DNA of 64,000 bases, taken from positions 1 through 64,000 of the forward strand of contig NZ_JAENIL010000023.1 of assembly GCF_016595505.1 (NCBI RefSeq), written 5' to 3'. This document shows, piece after piece, positions 8,632-16,505 of this stretch. Below the pieces are notes generated by a model. It had not been told where the DNA came from. It did no database searches and saw only the letters and a list, made by a program, of their open reading frames with translations. The position numbers and the translations under genes were made by a program. The stretch comes from Pelagicoccus mobilis (GTDB lineage: Bacteria; Verrucomicrobiota; Verrucomicrobiia; Opitutales; Opitutaceae). Numbering within the stretch: the stretch's first letter is position 1; the number at the start of each line of letters is the position of its first letter.

Positions 8632-9720
8632 CTAGGCCTTCTCAAGTCCGATTGGCGCGAGCAACTCTCTTAATCTCTGCAGGGCTCGTTTCTCTCGCTG
8701 GAAAACTTGTTGGCGGGAGATTCCGGTTTGTTGGGCGACTTGAGCGAGGGAAAGCGGGGCGGAGCTGTCGCCTAGTCCGAAGCGGTGTTGGATTACCTCG
8801 CGTTGTTTCTCGGTGAGTTCGGAAAGAGCGCTCGTGATGGCGTCGCATTCGTCGCTGATTGTGGCGAGGTGGTTGGGGTGGCTTGCGGAACGGGTGTGGG
8901 GTTCTGGACTGGCGTCCGCTGGTGGTGAGGGTTGATCCAGCCGGATCGTCTTGGACTGGGTTGCGTGTGTGAGGTTCGGGTTTGGGGTGTCGGAACGAAG
9001 CGTTTTTGAAATTTCGTTGATGGGGGCCGTCACTGGGAACTGTTCCCGCATGAGGAAGTTTTTGACTCGCCGCTCGACCCAATGGCGAGCGTAAGAAGCG
9101 AAGTTTTCCTCGGGGTCGATCCTGTCGATCGCGTCTAGGAGGGCCAGTCGAGCTTCTTGGAGAGCATCTTCCTGCAGGCTGGATTGGCTGCAGATCCGGG
9201 CGACGCATCGGGCGGGTAAGCTGTAGTGGTGGGCGAAAAGCTCGTTTTGCGAAGACTTGTACTGCTCGTAGCGAGCGCTTAGTCGGAGGCGTACAGAGGA
9301 GCAGAACTGCTCCCATCGCTTGTCGCCAAGTCGGTTCAGAGAGGGATTGGGCGAGTGGGAGGTGTAGCCGCAGAGGCGAGCGAGGCGATTGGTTTCTGCG
9401 TAGCCGAGGGTGGGAGGTGAACTTGCGATTAGGTGGCGGATGACTTGGTATTTCCGCTCGATCGGGAGGCTTCTGAGGGCTGTGGCCTGAGAAACGCCTT
9501 GCCTGCCTGCTGCGATGTCGAAATGGGCGAGAGAGTGGACGATGGCTGTTTGCCAGGTGGGTAGAGCCAGAGTCCAGTCGAGGGCGGAGCGAAAGCGAGC
9601 GATACTCAATGCGTCTTTGACTGAGGCAGTATCTTGCTGACGGACGGTGTCTGGGATTGATTCTTTCACTCGGGGGAGAAGGGGCTGAGGTAAGGTCGCG
9701 CGGTTCGGGGCTTCAATCAA
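8632..9720 (-). CDS. divergent sigma-70 family RNA polymerase sigma factor
   Basis: 362-residue protein. The middle section (residues about 160-235) has region 2 features: a helix with LFAHHYSLPARCVARIC, then LQEDALQEARLALLDAIDRIDPEENFASYARHWVERRVKNFL, the -10 recognition helix pattern. The C-terminus has region 4: LTEKQREVIQHRFGL and the helix-turn-helix SLAQVAQQTGISRQQVFQREKRALQRLREL. Residues 1-150 do not match sigma region 1 and are unrecognised. Between regions 2 and 4 the linker is Pro/Ser/Thr/His-rich. TTG 9720 is preferred because GGGGAGAG lies just upstream. No anti-sigma gene is adjacent. It is first in a likely sigma-nadD-rsfS unit. Confidence 0.82.
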   Translation of the reverse strand: MIEAPNRATLPQPLLPRVKESIPDTVRQQDTASVKDALSIARFRSALDWTLALPTWQTAIVHSLAHFDIAAGRQGVSQATALRSLPIERKYQVIRHLIASSPPTLGYAETNRLARLCGYTSHSPNPSLNRLGDKRWEQFCSSVRLRLSARYEQYKSSQNELFAHHYSLPARCVARICSQSSLQEDALQEARLALLDAIDRIDPEENFASYARHWVERRVKNFLMREQFPVTAPINEISKTLRSDTPNPNLTHATQSKTIRLDQPSPPADASPEPHTRSASHPNHLATISDECDAITSALSELTEKQREVIQHRFGLGDSSAPLSLAQVAQQTGISRQQVFQREKRALQRLRELLAPIGLEKA

Positions 9721-9815
9721 GGGCTCTCTCCCCGAAGAGGTCGTGAAAAATAGCTCAGCCTAAGCTTGTTTTCCTGCGGCAAGTCTGCTGCATTTCCGAA
9801 CTTTCCCTTTCGCAT

Positions 9816-9902
9816 GCCCTGGTGGCGGAATTGGTAGACGCAGCGGACTTAAAATCCGCTGTCCGCAAGGACGTGTGGGTTCGAGTCCCACCCTGGGCAC
9901 CA
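9816..9902 (+). tRNA. tRNA-Leu (anticodon UAA)
   Basis: 87-base class II tRNA with encoded CCA (9900-9902). The anticodon arm is GCGGA-CTTAAAA-TCCGC, the variable arm is long (about 9860-9874) and the T arm is GTGGG-TTCGAGT-CCCAC. The acceptor stem pairs GCCCTGG with CCTGGGC, leaving one U-U mismatch (position 5 with 68). It stands alone between the sigma factor gene and the ABC ATPase pair. Confidence 0.96.
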
Positions 9903-10110
9903 CTCTTTGAATTGAGAGATAGGAATGCAGAATGGTGAAGTTTGCGAAAGCGGGGTTCGATGGAGCGAAGGGGAGATGGGACGCCGCGGACTGTTTTAGC
10001 GAGCGAAAGTTGGAGCGGGGGCGCAGAGGCCGTCTGTTTGGCGGAATTATTGTAAAAACGGTCCTCGGATCAGGCGATTTGTAACGCAGATATTGCTATG
10101 AATCTATTAA

Positions 10111-10124
10111 ATACAAAGTTGTAT
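10111..10124. promoter_or_regulatory. perfect short palindrome upstream of the ABC ATPase pair
   Basis: ATACAA-AG-TTGTAT, a 6-bp inverted repeat with a 2-base spacer, lies 61 bases upstream of the first ABC gene in an AT-rich stretch. It could be an operator, but no known regulator fits. The remaining 9903-10184 region is otherwise without a gene; its first half is GC-rich, with nothing recognised. Confidence 0.25.
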
Positions 10125-10184
10125 GTAATTTTTGCTCTTTTCCACTTGTTGTCTGTTCCTCCCTTTGCAGGATGAGCGGCGACA

Positions 10185-11033
10185 ATGCTGCTTGAAGTAA
10201 AAGATCTGAAAATCCGCTTCAATAGCCGCCACTCTAAAGTGCAGGCGGTTAAGGGGATTTCCTTTTCTTTGGATCGCGGAAAGACTTTGGCAATCGTGGG
10301 GGAAAGTGGAAGTGGCAAGAGCGTCACTTCGATGTCGCTTTCTCGTCTTTTGCCGCCGCCTCCCAAGTGTGAAGTGGAAGGCGCTGCTTATCTTGACGGC
10401 GTCGATTTGTTTGGATTGAGCGAACGGGAGCTGCGCAAGGTGCGGGGCAAGCGAATCGCCTATGTTTTTCAGGAGCCTTCTACCTCGCTGAATCCGTATT
10501 TCACGGTTGGGGCTCAGATAGAAGAGGCTCTTAAGTTTCACCGCGATGACGTTTCCGACCTGAAAGCTGAAACGGTGGAGCTGTTGAAGAAGGTTGGAAT
10601 TCGGGATGCGGAAAAGCGTTACGGCGATTATCCGCACCAGATGAGCGGAGGCATGAAGCAGCGTGTGGTGATCGCCATGGCTTTGGCTTGCCAGCCGGAC
10701 ATTCTCGTGGCGGACGAACCGACTACCGCTTTGGATGTGACGATCGAGGCTCAAATTATGGAGCTGCTGCAGGAGTTGCGAGAGCGCGAGGGGATGGCGA
10801 TCATTTTGATTACCCATAATTTCGGGATCGTGGATGGTTTCGCGGATGAGGTGGCGGTTATGTATCGGGGCAACATCGTGGAGCATGGCGAGACGGAGAA
10901 AGTGCTTTCCGCGCCGCAGCATGAATACACGAAGGCGTTGATCCGTTGCATTCCGTTGCTGGGGATGAAGAGGGAGCGTTTGCCGGTGGTGGATTATGCC
11001 GCGATAGCGGAAGAAGAGGAGGCGGCTTCGTGA
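10185..11033 (+). CDS. oligopeptide/dipeptide ABC transporter ATP-binding protein (OppD/DppD type)
   Basis: 282-residue ATPase. Walker A is GESGSGKS (residues 39-46), the Q-loop [13 protein letters not shown] is the form typical of peptide importers, the ABC signature is MSGGMKQR, Walker B is [12 protein letters not shown] and the switch His is in ITHNF. The C-terminal [14 protein letters not shown] is the peptide/nickel-type extension found in OppD/DppD. It would power uptake of peptides or similar solutes from the cytosolic side of the membrane together with its partner at 11030. No permease or binding protein gene is adjacent, which is unusual for this family. Confidence 0.92.
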   Translation: MLLEVKDLKIRFNSRHSKVQAVKGISFSLDRGKTLAIVGESGSGKSVTSMSLSRLLPPPPKCEVEGAAYLDGVDLFGLSERELRKVRGKRIAYVFQEPSTSLNPYFTVGAQIEEALKFHRDDVSDLKAETVELLKKVGIRDAEKRYGDYPHQMSGGMKQRVVIAMALACQPDILVADEPTTALDVTIEAQIMELLQELREREGMAIILITHNFGIVDGFADEVAVMYRGNIVEHGETEKVLSAPQHEYTKALIRCIPLLGMKRERLPVVDYAAIAEEEEAAS

Positions 11034-11845
11034 GTGGAGAGTCTCCATTGCTCCGTGTTTCCAACCTGGACGTGAGCTACCCGACGAGCTCTGGTGGAAT
11101 CTTCAAGGGTCCTGGTAAGTTTCGGGCGGTGAAAGGGGCTAGCTTTTCTGTGAAAAGAGGGCAGACTGTCGGTCTCGTGGGCGAAAGCGGTAGCGGTAAG
11201 AGCACTATCGGAAAGGCGATTCTGAAGCTGATCCCATCCGAGTCCGGAAAGATTGAATACGACGGGACGGAGATTACTTCTCTAAGCGAAGGTGAGTTTC
11301 TTCCGTTTCGGAAGCGTATTCAGACCATTTTTCAAGACCCTTACGCTTCGCTCAATCCACGCCTCACGGTGGGGGCGATCGTAGCGGAGCCGTTGGTTGT
11401 TCATGAGCCCTCTTTGAGCAGGGGGGACCGGGATGCCCGGGTGGCTGAGCTGCTTGAGAAGGTCGGTTTGCCGAGCGATGCGATGCGGCGTTATCCGCAC
11501 CAGTTTAGCGGAGGGCAACGTCAGCGGATTGGCATTGCTCGAGCTTTGAGTTCTCGTCCGGAGTTTATCATTTGCGACGAATGCGTGAGCGCCCTCGATG
11601 TGAGTGTGCAGGCCCAGATCGTGAACCTTCTGCAAGACCTGCAGGACGAGTATGGAATTACCTATCTTTTTATCGCCCACGATCTAGCGGTCGTTGAGCA
11701 TATGAGCCACGAGGTCGTGGTCATGCAAAATGGCGAAATAGTGGAGCAGGGGACTGCTGAAGAAATTTATCGTGACCCAAAAACTGAATACGCCCGAAGG
11801 CTCTTAGCTGCCGTTCCGACGATGCCTAGCATTCAGACGGTTTAG
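11030..11845 (+). CDS. oligopeptide/dipeptide ABC transporter ATP-binding protein (OppF/DppF type)
   Basis: 271 residues from GTG 11030, which overlaps the TGA of the upstream gene (GTGA) and has a near-perfect AGAGGAGG ribosome binding site 7 bases before it, implying translational coupling. Walker [11 protein letters not shown]-loop TIFQDPYASLNPRLTV, signature FSGGQRQRIGIARAL, Walker B FIICDECVSALD (Cys replaces the usual Pro after Glu, DEPVSALD in most homologues) and switch IAHDL. The C-terminal segment YARRLLAAVP is OppF/DppF-like. It should form a heterodimeric ATPase with the 10185 product. Permeases must be encoded elsewhere. Confidence 0.92.
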   Translation: MSGESPLLRVSNLDVSYPTSSGGIFKGPGKFRAVKGASFSVKRGQTVGLVGESGSGKSTIGKAILKLIPSESGKIEYDGTEITSLSEGEFLPFRKRIQTIFQDPYASLNPRLTVGAIVAEPLVVHEPSLSRGDRDARVAELLEKVGLPSDAMRRYPHQFSGGQRQRIGIARALSSRPEFIICDECVSALDVSVQAQIVNLLQDLQDEYGITYLFIAHDLAVVEHMSHEVVVMQNGEIVEQGTAEEIYRDPKTEYARRLLAAVPTMPSIQTV

Positions 11846-11908
11846 GAGTTTAGAGTGTAAGCTTGGAGAAAGCACTGACAGGCCGAAATAAAGCGAAAGT
11901 ATAAGAAA

Positions 11909-14900
11909 ATGGATACGCAAAGTACCGACCTAAAGACCCAAATCGGATTCGACCCGGAGACGGGTAAGAATTGTTACGACGAGAGCTCGCTTACCGAGTA
12001 TCTTAACATAAAGCTGCGCTCGCGAGGGTTGCCGATTTATGGAGATGAAAGTGAGTTTCCGTTCCTCAAAATGGGGAATTCTCTCCTCAAGAGCGTGCAG
12101 GAAAAGAACCGGCTTCTAAAGCAGCATCTTTGCCCTGCGGACCAACGTATCCAGAAATACCTCGAGGATTTGTTCGAGCCTCTCGGCGCGGAGGAGCGAC
12201 TCTGGTTGCCGTCTGAGACATTGATCATCGAACGCCATGGCATGGCGCGTGCCTTGTCGATCCCACCGAATGTAGACAAGTTCGAGTCGGACATCGTTAG
12301 CTCGTTCCGCACGAAGCAAGGTATCCTCAACAACCCGAAGAGCGACCGACGTACGACGAAGGGCGTTTTCCACGTCGCAGAAGGTGGTCTGCCGATCGCT
12401 GCCGATAAGAAGCAGGTGCCGCTTGTTGCGTTCAAGGGCTTGCTTGCGAAGGCGTTGACGCCGCCAGACAGCCTGCTCGAGCTGCCGTTTACCGCGGCTC
12501 AAGAGGAGAAGGCGCGTACGTTCGTTTCGCTTCTGCTACGTCCGCTTGTGCAGCCTGCGGTTGCGGGGGTGACTGAAGAGAAGCGTATGGAAGTTCGCTT
12601 TTTTGCTCCTGGCAACATGACCAGTAACCTCGACTTCGTTGAGTCGATCTTCGGCAATGCCGGTGATCCGTTCTTGGCGGAAAACGATGCTGGTTTGGAT
12701 GTGAAAAACTGGTCGGGCCACACCGGCTGCGTTATTCTTGCTCCACACCTGATTTACACGAAGAAGAAGGACCTCGGCCTTCCACACATTTCTGAAGCGA
12801 CCGAGCGTCAGAAGCGTGATGGCATGTGTTGGGAGAAGGACGATGAGCTCTACAACGATGGGGGTGCGTTCAAGATCACTTCTCGTGATTCTCGTGGTGT
12901 CGTCGTTACGCTGATCGCTGACAACTACTACGGTTACTGCAAGAAGGAGGTTAAGACTCAGATCTCTTACGCTTCCAATCTCTACGGTAACGTTGAGGAA
13001 GAGCACGCTGGTGGCGCGCTCGCGTTTGCGAGTTACGATCTGGGTGAGGACTTCCATCTCAGCAAGTACACGCTCACAGTCGATCACACTTATGACGAGG
13101 CGGTTAAGGCGCTTGGTGAGTCTGTAGATTTCAAGCCGGAAGGTTACGCAATCGATAAGAAGTATTCAGATATCTTCTACGTTCCGGAAGGTTCTCGCTT
13201 CACGCTAACTGATCAGAAGATTTCTTGGGTTCTTGCGGGAGTCGAGCACGAGCTCAAGATCCAGCCGGACAACACTTACATTCTCCCGTCTGGTTATAAG
13301 GTGGAAATGACGCAGCCGATGGCGGGGCGTCGTTGGAGACTGCTCGGGACAAGCGCTGTCGGCACCTATTGCCACAAGCCTTGTACGGTATCAGGTGGCG
13401 GTAAGTCTGAAATTTCGAAGTCGCTGACTGATGCGATCGTAGCAGGTCCAGTATTCACTGCGGATCTCAAGAAGGATTTCGATATTGTAGAGGAGATTGT
13501 CAGCAAGAACTACGGGGCTCGCTACAAGGATGCGTCATTGAACCGCAAGGACACGCGTCCGCTCCTCAGCACTGACCGTTCTCTTGGTTCTGTAATCAAG
13601 TTGCTCTCGCCATCTCCTGCTTACACGGACGAGTACAACGAGTGGCTCGACAGTATTCCTGGATACGTCATCGACATCGTTCTCGTTGTTAAGCGTTTCT
13701 ATAAGGATGACTGGGGCACGGGTTGGCGTGACCGCTTTAGCGTGGATATCGTGAATGGCCGCCCAGGTAACGAGCTCAAGTATCGCGATCAGAAGCTGAT
13801 TTCTCAGTACCTCCGTGTTGGATTTGCGGAAGATGGTTCATGGCGCGTGTTCAGCCTTCGTAAGGACTTCTATCCTGCGTCCAAGATTCAGACTGAAGAT
13901 GACATCTCTTCTGCTGTGGTTGTGCCGGCTGAGCATTTGGACGGTCTCGATCGTGGCGCGAAAGGCTATCGCTCGCTCAAGTTCATCCAGAACTGTGAGT
14001 ACCGTCTCTTCCAGCGTCCGGACGAAGCGATCCACCGTGGTTACGATAAGACTACGGAAAAGGATTTTTCCGGGAACGGTTTGTTCTTCTCGAACTATGA
14101 GCCGCTCACTCGCGACTATTCGAATGAGATGGTTAAGGACGCGATTCGTTTCGGTCAGTTCACGCAGGGCATGCAGGACTGTATCCTCGACTTCAATGCT
14201 GCGGGGAAGCCGGACTACGTGATCTCTTCTTCCAATCCGCGTTTGGTTGATGGAGTTCCGACTAAGAATCCACGTTACCTGCAAAACCGCCTCGATCTCG
14301 AAGACGAGCGCAGCGTTTACGTGGCGAATGTGGGAGCGGCTCTTTACCGTCGTCTCGCTCCTGGCACGAAGCCTCACTTCCCGGTTAACTGTGTTCTTCC
14401 TGGCCGCCGTAACAACGGTCCGTCGGAAGGTATCCGCGCGTTGGCTCCGTTTGGACCTGTTCACTACCAAGAGCTGCCAGAGGCCTTTATGGACTTCATC
14501 GCTAGCTTGACTGGTAAGTCTCCATCCACAACCGGAGCAGGTTCGGAGGGAGCTCTGACAAAGGGCCCATTCAATGCTCTGCTTCCTATCGTGGACATGA
14601 ATCAGGCTCTGGTTTCGTATATCGTTACTGGATACGAGTGCTTCATTTCTTCTGCAGGTTGCGTTGGTCCGAACTTCCGTTGCGACCACGACATCAGCTT
14701 GCTGATTCCTGAGATCTGGTGTCGTATGAAGCCGGACGAGCGTCGTGCAGCGTACATGATTGAAAAGGGGTACCTTGAGCCGTGTAAGGATTTTGAATAC
14801 GAAGGCGAAACCATCGAGGCGTCTCGTCTTGGCTACCGTATCACCAGCGAGTTTGTTCAAGCGTTTGGTGGTCGTGTATTCTCGAACCCGCGCTCCGTGT

Positions 14901-15379
14901 TCCCGGAAGACATCCTTCGTCCGGAACAGCAGGACATGGCGATCTACGTTGACGCCATTAAGAACATCGTTGAGACGCAGCGTCGTATCGCGCTCAACTA
15001 CTTCGATGATGGTTCGATCGATGATGCGTGTCCTCCGCTCAAGGCGCTTCTCCACATCATGGCGCACGGCGAGTACGAAGGCATGACTTATCACGATCCG
15101 GAATTTCGTAAGCTTTTCTCTTATGAAGAGATGGTTAAGAGCGACTGGTACAAGGCGCGTCTCGATGCGAAGCAGAAGGTCGACGTTTCTCTCTGGGAAC
15201 GCCACCAAGCTTACCTTGACAGCTATCTCTCTCAAGAGCTCAACGAGGGCATGGGCGATCGAATCGAGGAGGAACGTCTGCGTGGTGCGATCGCGCGTCG
15301 TCTCGAGACTTTCCGCTCAGAAGAGTACCGCAAGAATCTCGACGGCTGTATTGGCGTCGATCCGAGCGTGTATAAATAA
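11909..15379 (+). CDS. PPi-type phosphoenolpyruvate carboxykinase (diphosphate-dependent)
   Basis: 1156-residue protein matching, by length and motif style, the PPi-type PEP carboxykinases described from Entamoeba histolytica and Propionibacterium freudenreichii, which interconvert oxaloacetate plus PPi and PEP plus phosphate plus CO2. Visible marks are a glycine-rich P-loop-like segment VSGGGKSEISKS (Ser495-Lys499), a basic YCKKEVKTQI segment before a Gly-rich AGGALAF, and conserved blocks near the C-terminal half (GPFNALLPIVDMNQAL; SSAGCVGPNFRCDHDISLL). It has no resemblance to ATP- or GTP-PEPCK outside the nucleotide/phosphate loop. The codon style is like the ribosomal genes (CTC, CGT, AAG rich), unlike the flanking Hsp70 and ABC genes, suggesting strong expression. 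It stands alone and has its own terminator. The family assignment is from memory and was not checked by search. Confidence 0.72.
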   Translation: MDTQSTDLKTQIGFDPETGKNCYDESSLTEYLNIKLRSRGLPIYGDESEFPFLKMGNSLLKSVQEKNRLLKQHLCPADQRIQKYLEDLFEPLGAEERLWLPSETLIIERHGMARALSIPPNVDKFESDIVSSFRTKQGILNNPKSDRRTTKGVFHVAEGGLPIAADKKQVPLVAFKGLLAKALTPPDSLLELPFTAAQEEKARTFVSLLLRPLVQPAVAGVTEEKRMEVRFFAPGNMTSNLDFVESIFGNAGDPFLAENDAGLDVKNWSGHTGCVILAPHLIYTKKKDLGLPHISEATERQKRDGMCWEKDDELYNDGGAFKITSRDSRGVVVTLIADNYYGYCKKEVKTQISYASNLYGNVEEEHAGGALAFASYDLGEDFHLSKYTLTVDHTYDEAVKALGESVDFKPEGYAIDKKYSDIFYVPEGSRFTLTDQKISWVLAGVEHELKIQPDNTYILPSGYKVEMTQPMAGRRWRLLGTSAVGTYCHKPCTVSGGGKSEISKSLTDAIVAGPVFTADLKKDFDIVEEIVSKNYGARYKDASLNRKDTRPLLSTDRSLGSVIKLLSPSPAYTDEYNEWLDSIPGYVIDIVLVVKRFYKDDWGTGWRDRFSVDIVNGRPGNELKYRDQKLISQYLRVGFAEDGSWRVFSLRKDFYPASKIQTEDDISSAVVVPAEHLDGLDRGAKGYRSLKFIQNCEYRLFQRPDEAIHRGYDKTTEKDFSGNGLFFSNYEPLTRDYSNEMVKDAIRFGQFTQGMQDCILDFNAAGKPDYVISSSNPRLVDGVPTKNPRYLQNRLDLEDERSVYVANVGAALYRRLAPGTKPHFPVNCVLPGRRNNGPSEGIRALAPFGPVHYQELPEAFMDFIASLTGKSPSTTGAGSEGALTKGPFNALLPIVDMNQALVSYIVTGYECFISSAGCVGPNFRCDHDISLLIPEIWCRMKPDERRAAYMIEKGYLEPCKDFEYEGETIEASRLGYRITSEFVQAFGGRVFSNPRSVFPEDILRPEQQDMAIYVDAIKNIVETQRRIALNYFDDGSIDDACPPLKALLHIMAHGEYEGMTYHDPEFRKLFSYEEMVKSDWYKARLDAKQKVDVSLWERHQAYLDSYLSQELNEGMGDRIEEERLRGAIARRLETFRSEEYRKNLDGCIGVDPSVYK

Positions 15380-15410
15380 GAGCTAGCTACTTCTGTCTTT
15401 TTCTCTTTCG

Positions 15411-15441
15411 AGCGTCAGATCTGCGGATCTGGCGCTTTTTT
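15411..15441 (+). terminator. rho-independent terminator of the PPi-PEPCK gene
   Basis: 11-bp stem AGCGTCAGATC / GATCTGGCGCT (one G-T wobble) with TGCG loop, then six T. It lies 32 bases after the stop codon. Confidence 0.9.
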
Positions 15442-15525
15442 GTTGCTGAAGGAGGGTTGGCATGAGGTTGGCGCTGCCCATGCTAATTGGGAGTTGGTTT
15501 TGACAACTCTAAACCCACGAATCCG

Positions 15526-15651
15526 ATGAATGAAATTGTGCAATGGCTCGTTGGTAATCCATCGCTTGCCTTGGTCTCTTCCTATGCCTGTTGCGGAATG
15601 GCTGTTCTCCTTGGTTCATCAAGGAAGCGTAAGCTGCGACGCTCTGGATGA
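15526..15651 (+). CDS. possible small membrane protein, 41 residues
   Basis: ATG 15526 opens a 41-codon frame: MNEIVQWLVGNPSLAL, then a hydrophobic run VSSYACCGMAVLLG, then a strongly basic end (SSRKRKLRRSG). This is the layout of a one-helix membrane protein with a positive C-terminus inside. It lies 30 bases before a strong UUCG-loop terminator and upstream of the DUF2760/Hsp70 group. An overlapping frame from ATG 15530 (75 codons) looks less protein-like. No clear ribosome binding site, so this is tentative. Confidence 0.35.
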   Translation: MNEIVQWLVGNPSLALVSSYACCGMAVLLGSSRKRKLRRSG

Positions 15652-15680
15652 GGTCGATCAGACTGAAACCGAAAACGACG

Positions 15681-15704
15681 CCAGGCCTTCGGGCCTGGTG
15701 TTTT
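15681..15704. terminator. UUCG-loop terminator upstream of the DUF2760/Hsp70 group
   Basis: Perfect 7-bp stem CCAGGCC / GGCCTGG closed by a stable TTCG tetraloop, flanked by AAAACGACG and TGTTTTGG so it could act in both directions. It separates the short frame at 15526 from the DUF2760 gene. Together with the PEPCK terminator and that short frame, it accounts for the gene-poor 15380-15818 stretch. Confidence 0.65.
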
Positions 15705-15818
15705 GGTCTGAGGGGCTTGCTTTTCAGTTGGACACTGGGCTTGATCGTCCTCAATAGCGGTTTCGGTTTTAGAGTGGTGCTTTGGCCGCTCTACTGGGAA
15801 TTTCAAAAGGACTTTATT

Positions 15819-16433
15819 ATGAAAACGAAGGCTCTAGTCGCCGGAATTCTGATCGCGATCCTCAACGGACTGATGTTCGTGGAGTCGCTCTCCGTGTTTA
15901 ACGTTTACTTCGTCTCTGGGGCGATTGCGCTTGCTCTGTGGTTAGTGCTCAAGGCAGTGACTGCGGGAGAGGTCCCGAAGGCTGAAGAGGAGGCTGTTGT
16001 TCCTCCGACTCCGGAGCCGATCGCTCCACCGCCTGCCCCCAAGAATGCCGCCGAGGCTGAGGTGGTTGCTGTCTTGGCGTCTTTACAAAACAAGGGCCGC
16101 TTGGTCGATTTCTTGATGGATGACATCAGCAAGTACAGCGATGCCCAGGTGGGAGGTGCGGCCCGTGTCGTGCACCAAGGCTGCAAGGCTGCATTCTCAG
16201 AAATGTTCACAGTTGAGCCTGTCGCGACTGAAGCCGAGGGGGCTAAGGTAACTGTGCCGGTTGATGCAGGAGAAATGTACCGTTTGTCCGGTTCGATCAA
16301 AGACGATGGACCGCATAGTGGCACGCTCGTCCATAAGGGCTGGAAGGCGAGCAAGGTGAACTTGCCGCGCGTGATCAAGAATGAGGACGGGCAACTGCCT
16401 GCAATTGCTCCGGCTCAGGTGGAAGTGAAGTAG
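15819..16433 (+). CDS. DUF2760 family membrane protein, partner gene of the Hsp70 pair
   Basis: 204 residues from ATG 15819, with AAAAGGA just upstream. Two hydrophobic segments near the N-terminus (residues 4-22 and 26-44: LVAGILIAILNGLMF and FVSGAIALALWLVL) are followed by a Pro/Glu/Ala-rich linker (VVPPTPEPIAPPPAPK) and a soluble domain from about residue 80 (ALASLQNKGRLVDFLMDDISKYSD-like, HQGCKAAFSEMF, GTLVHKGWKASKVNLP). This arrangement matches DUF2760, a family I know mainly from being encoded beside atypical Hsp70 genes, as here. It would place a cytosolic domain at the membrane, perhaps to recruit the Hsp70 proteins. Function unknown. Confidence 0.75.
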   Translation: MKTKALVAGILIAILNGLMFVESLSVFNVYFVSGAIALALWLVLKAVTAGEVPKAEEEAVVPPTPEPIAPPPAPKNAAEAEVVAVLASLQNKGRLVDFLMDDISKYSDAQVGGAARVVHQGCKAAFSEMFTVEPVATEAEGAKVTVPVDAGEMYRLSGSIKDDGPHSGTLVHKGWKASKVNLPRVIKNEDGQLPAIAPAQVEVK

Positions 16434-16505
16434 GGAATTGGGATACGGTATCCTGTTAATCGCGTGACAAGCACGCTCCCACATAGGGGGAAATGTCTTT
16501 GGGAA

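Noticed and set aside
13838-15235. 465-codon minus-strand open frame opposite PPi-PEPCK
   Set aside because: Antisense shadow created by the strong codon bias of the plus-strand gene; product is Arg/Val/Thr-rich with no domain, and the opposite-strand gene is clear.
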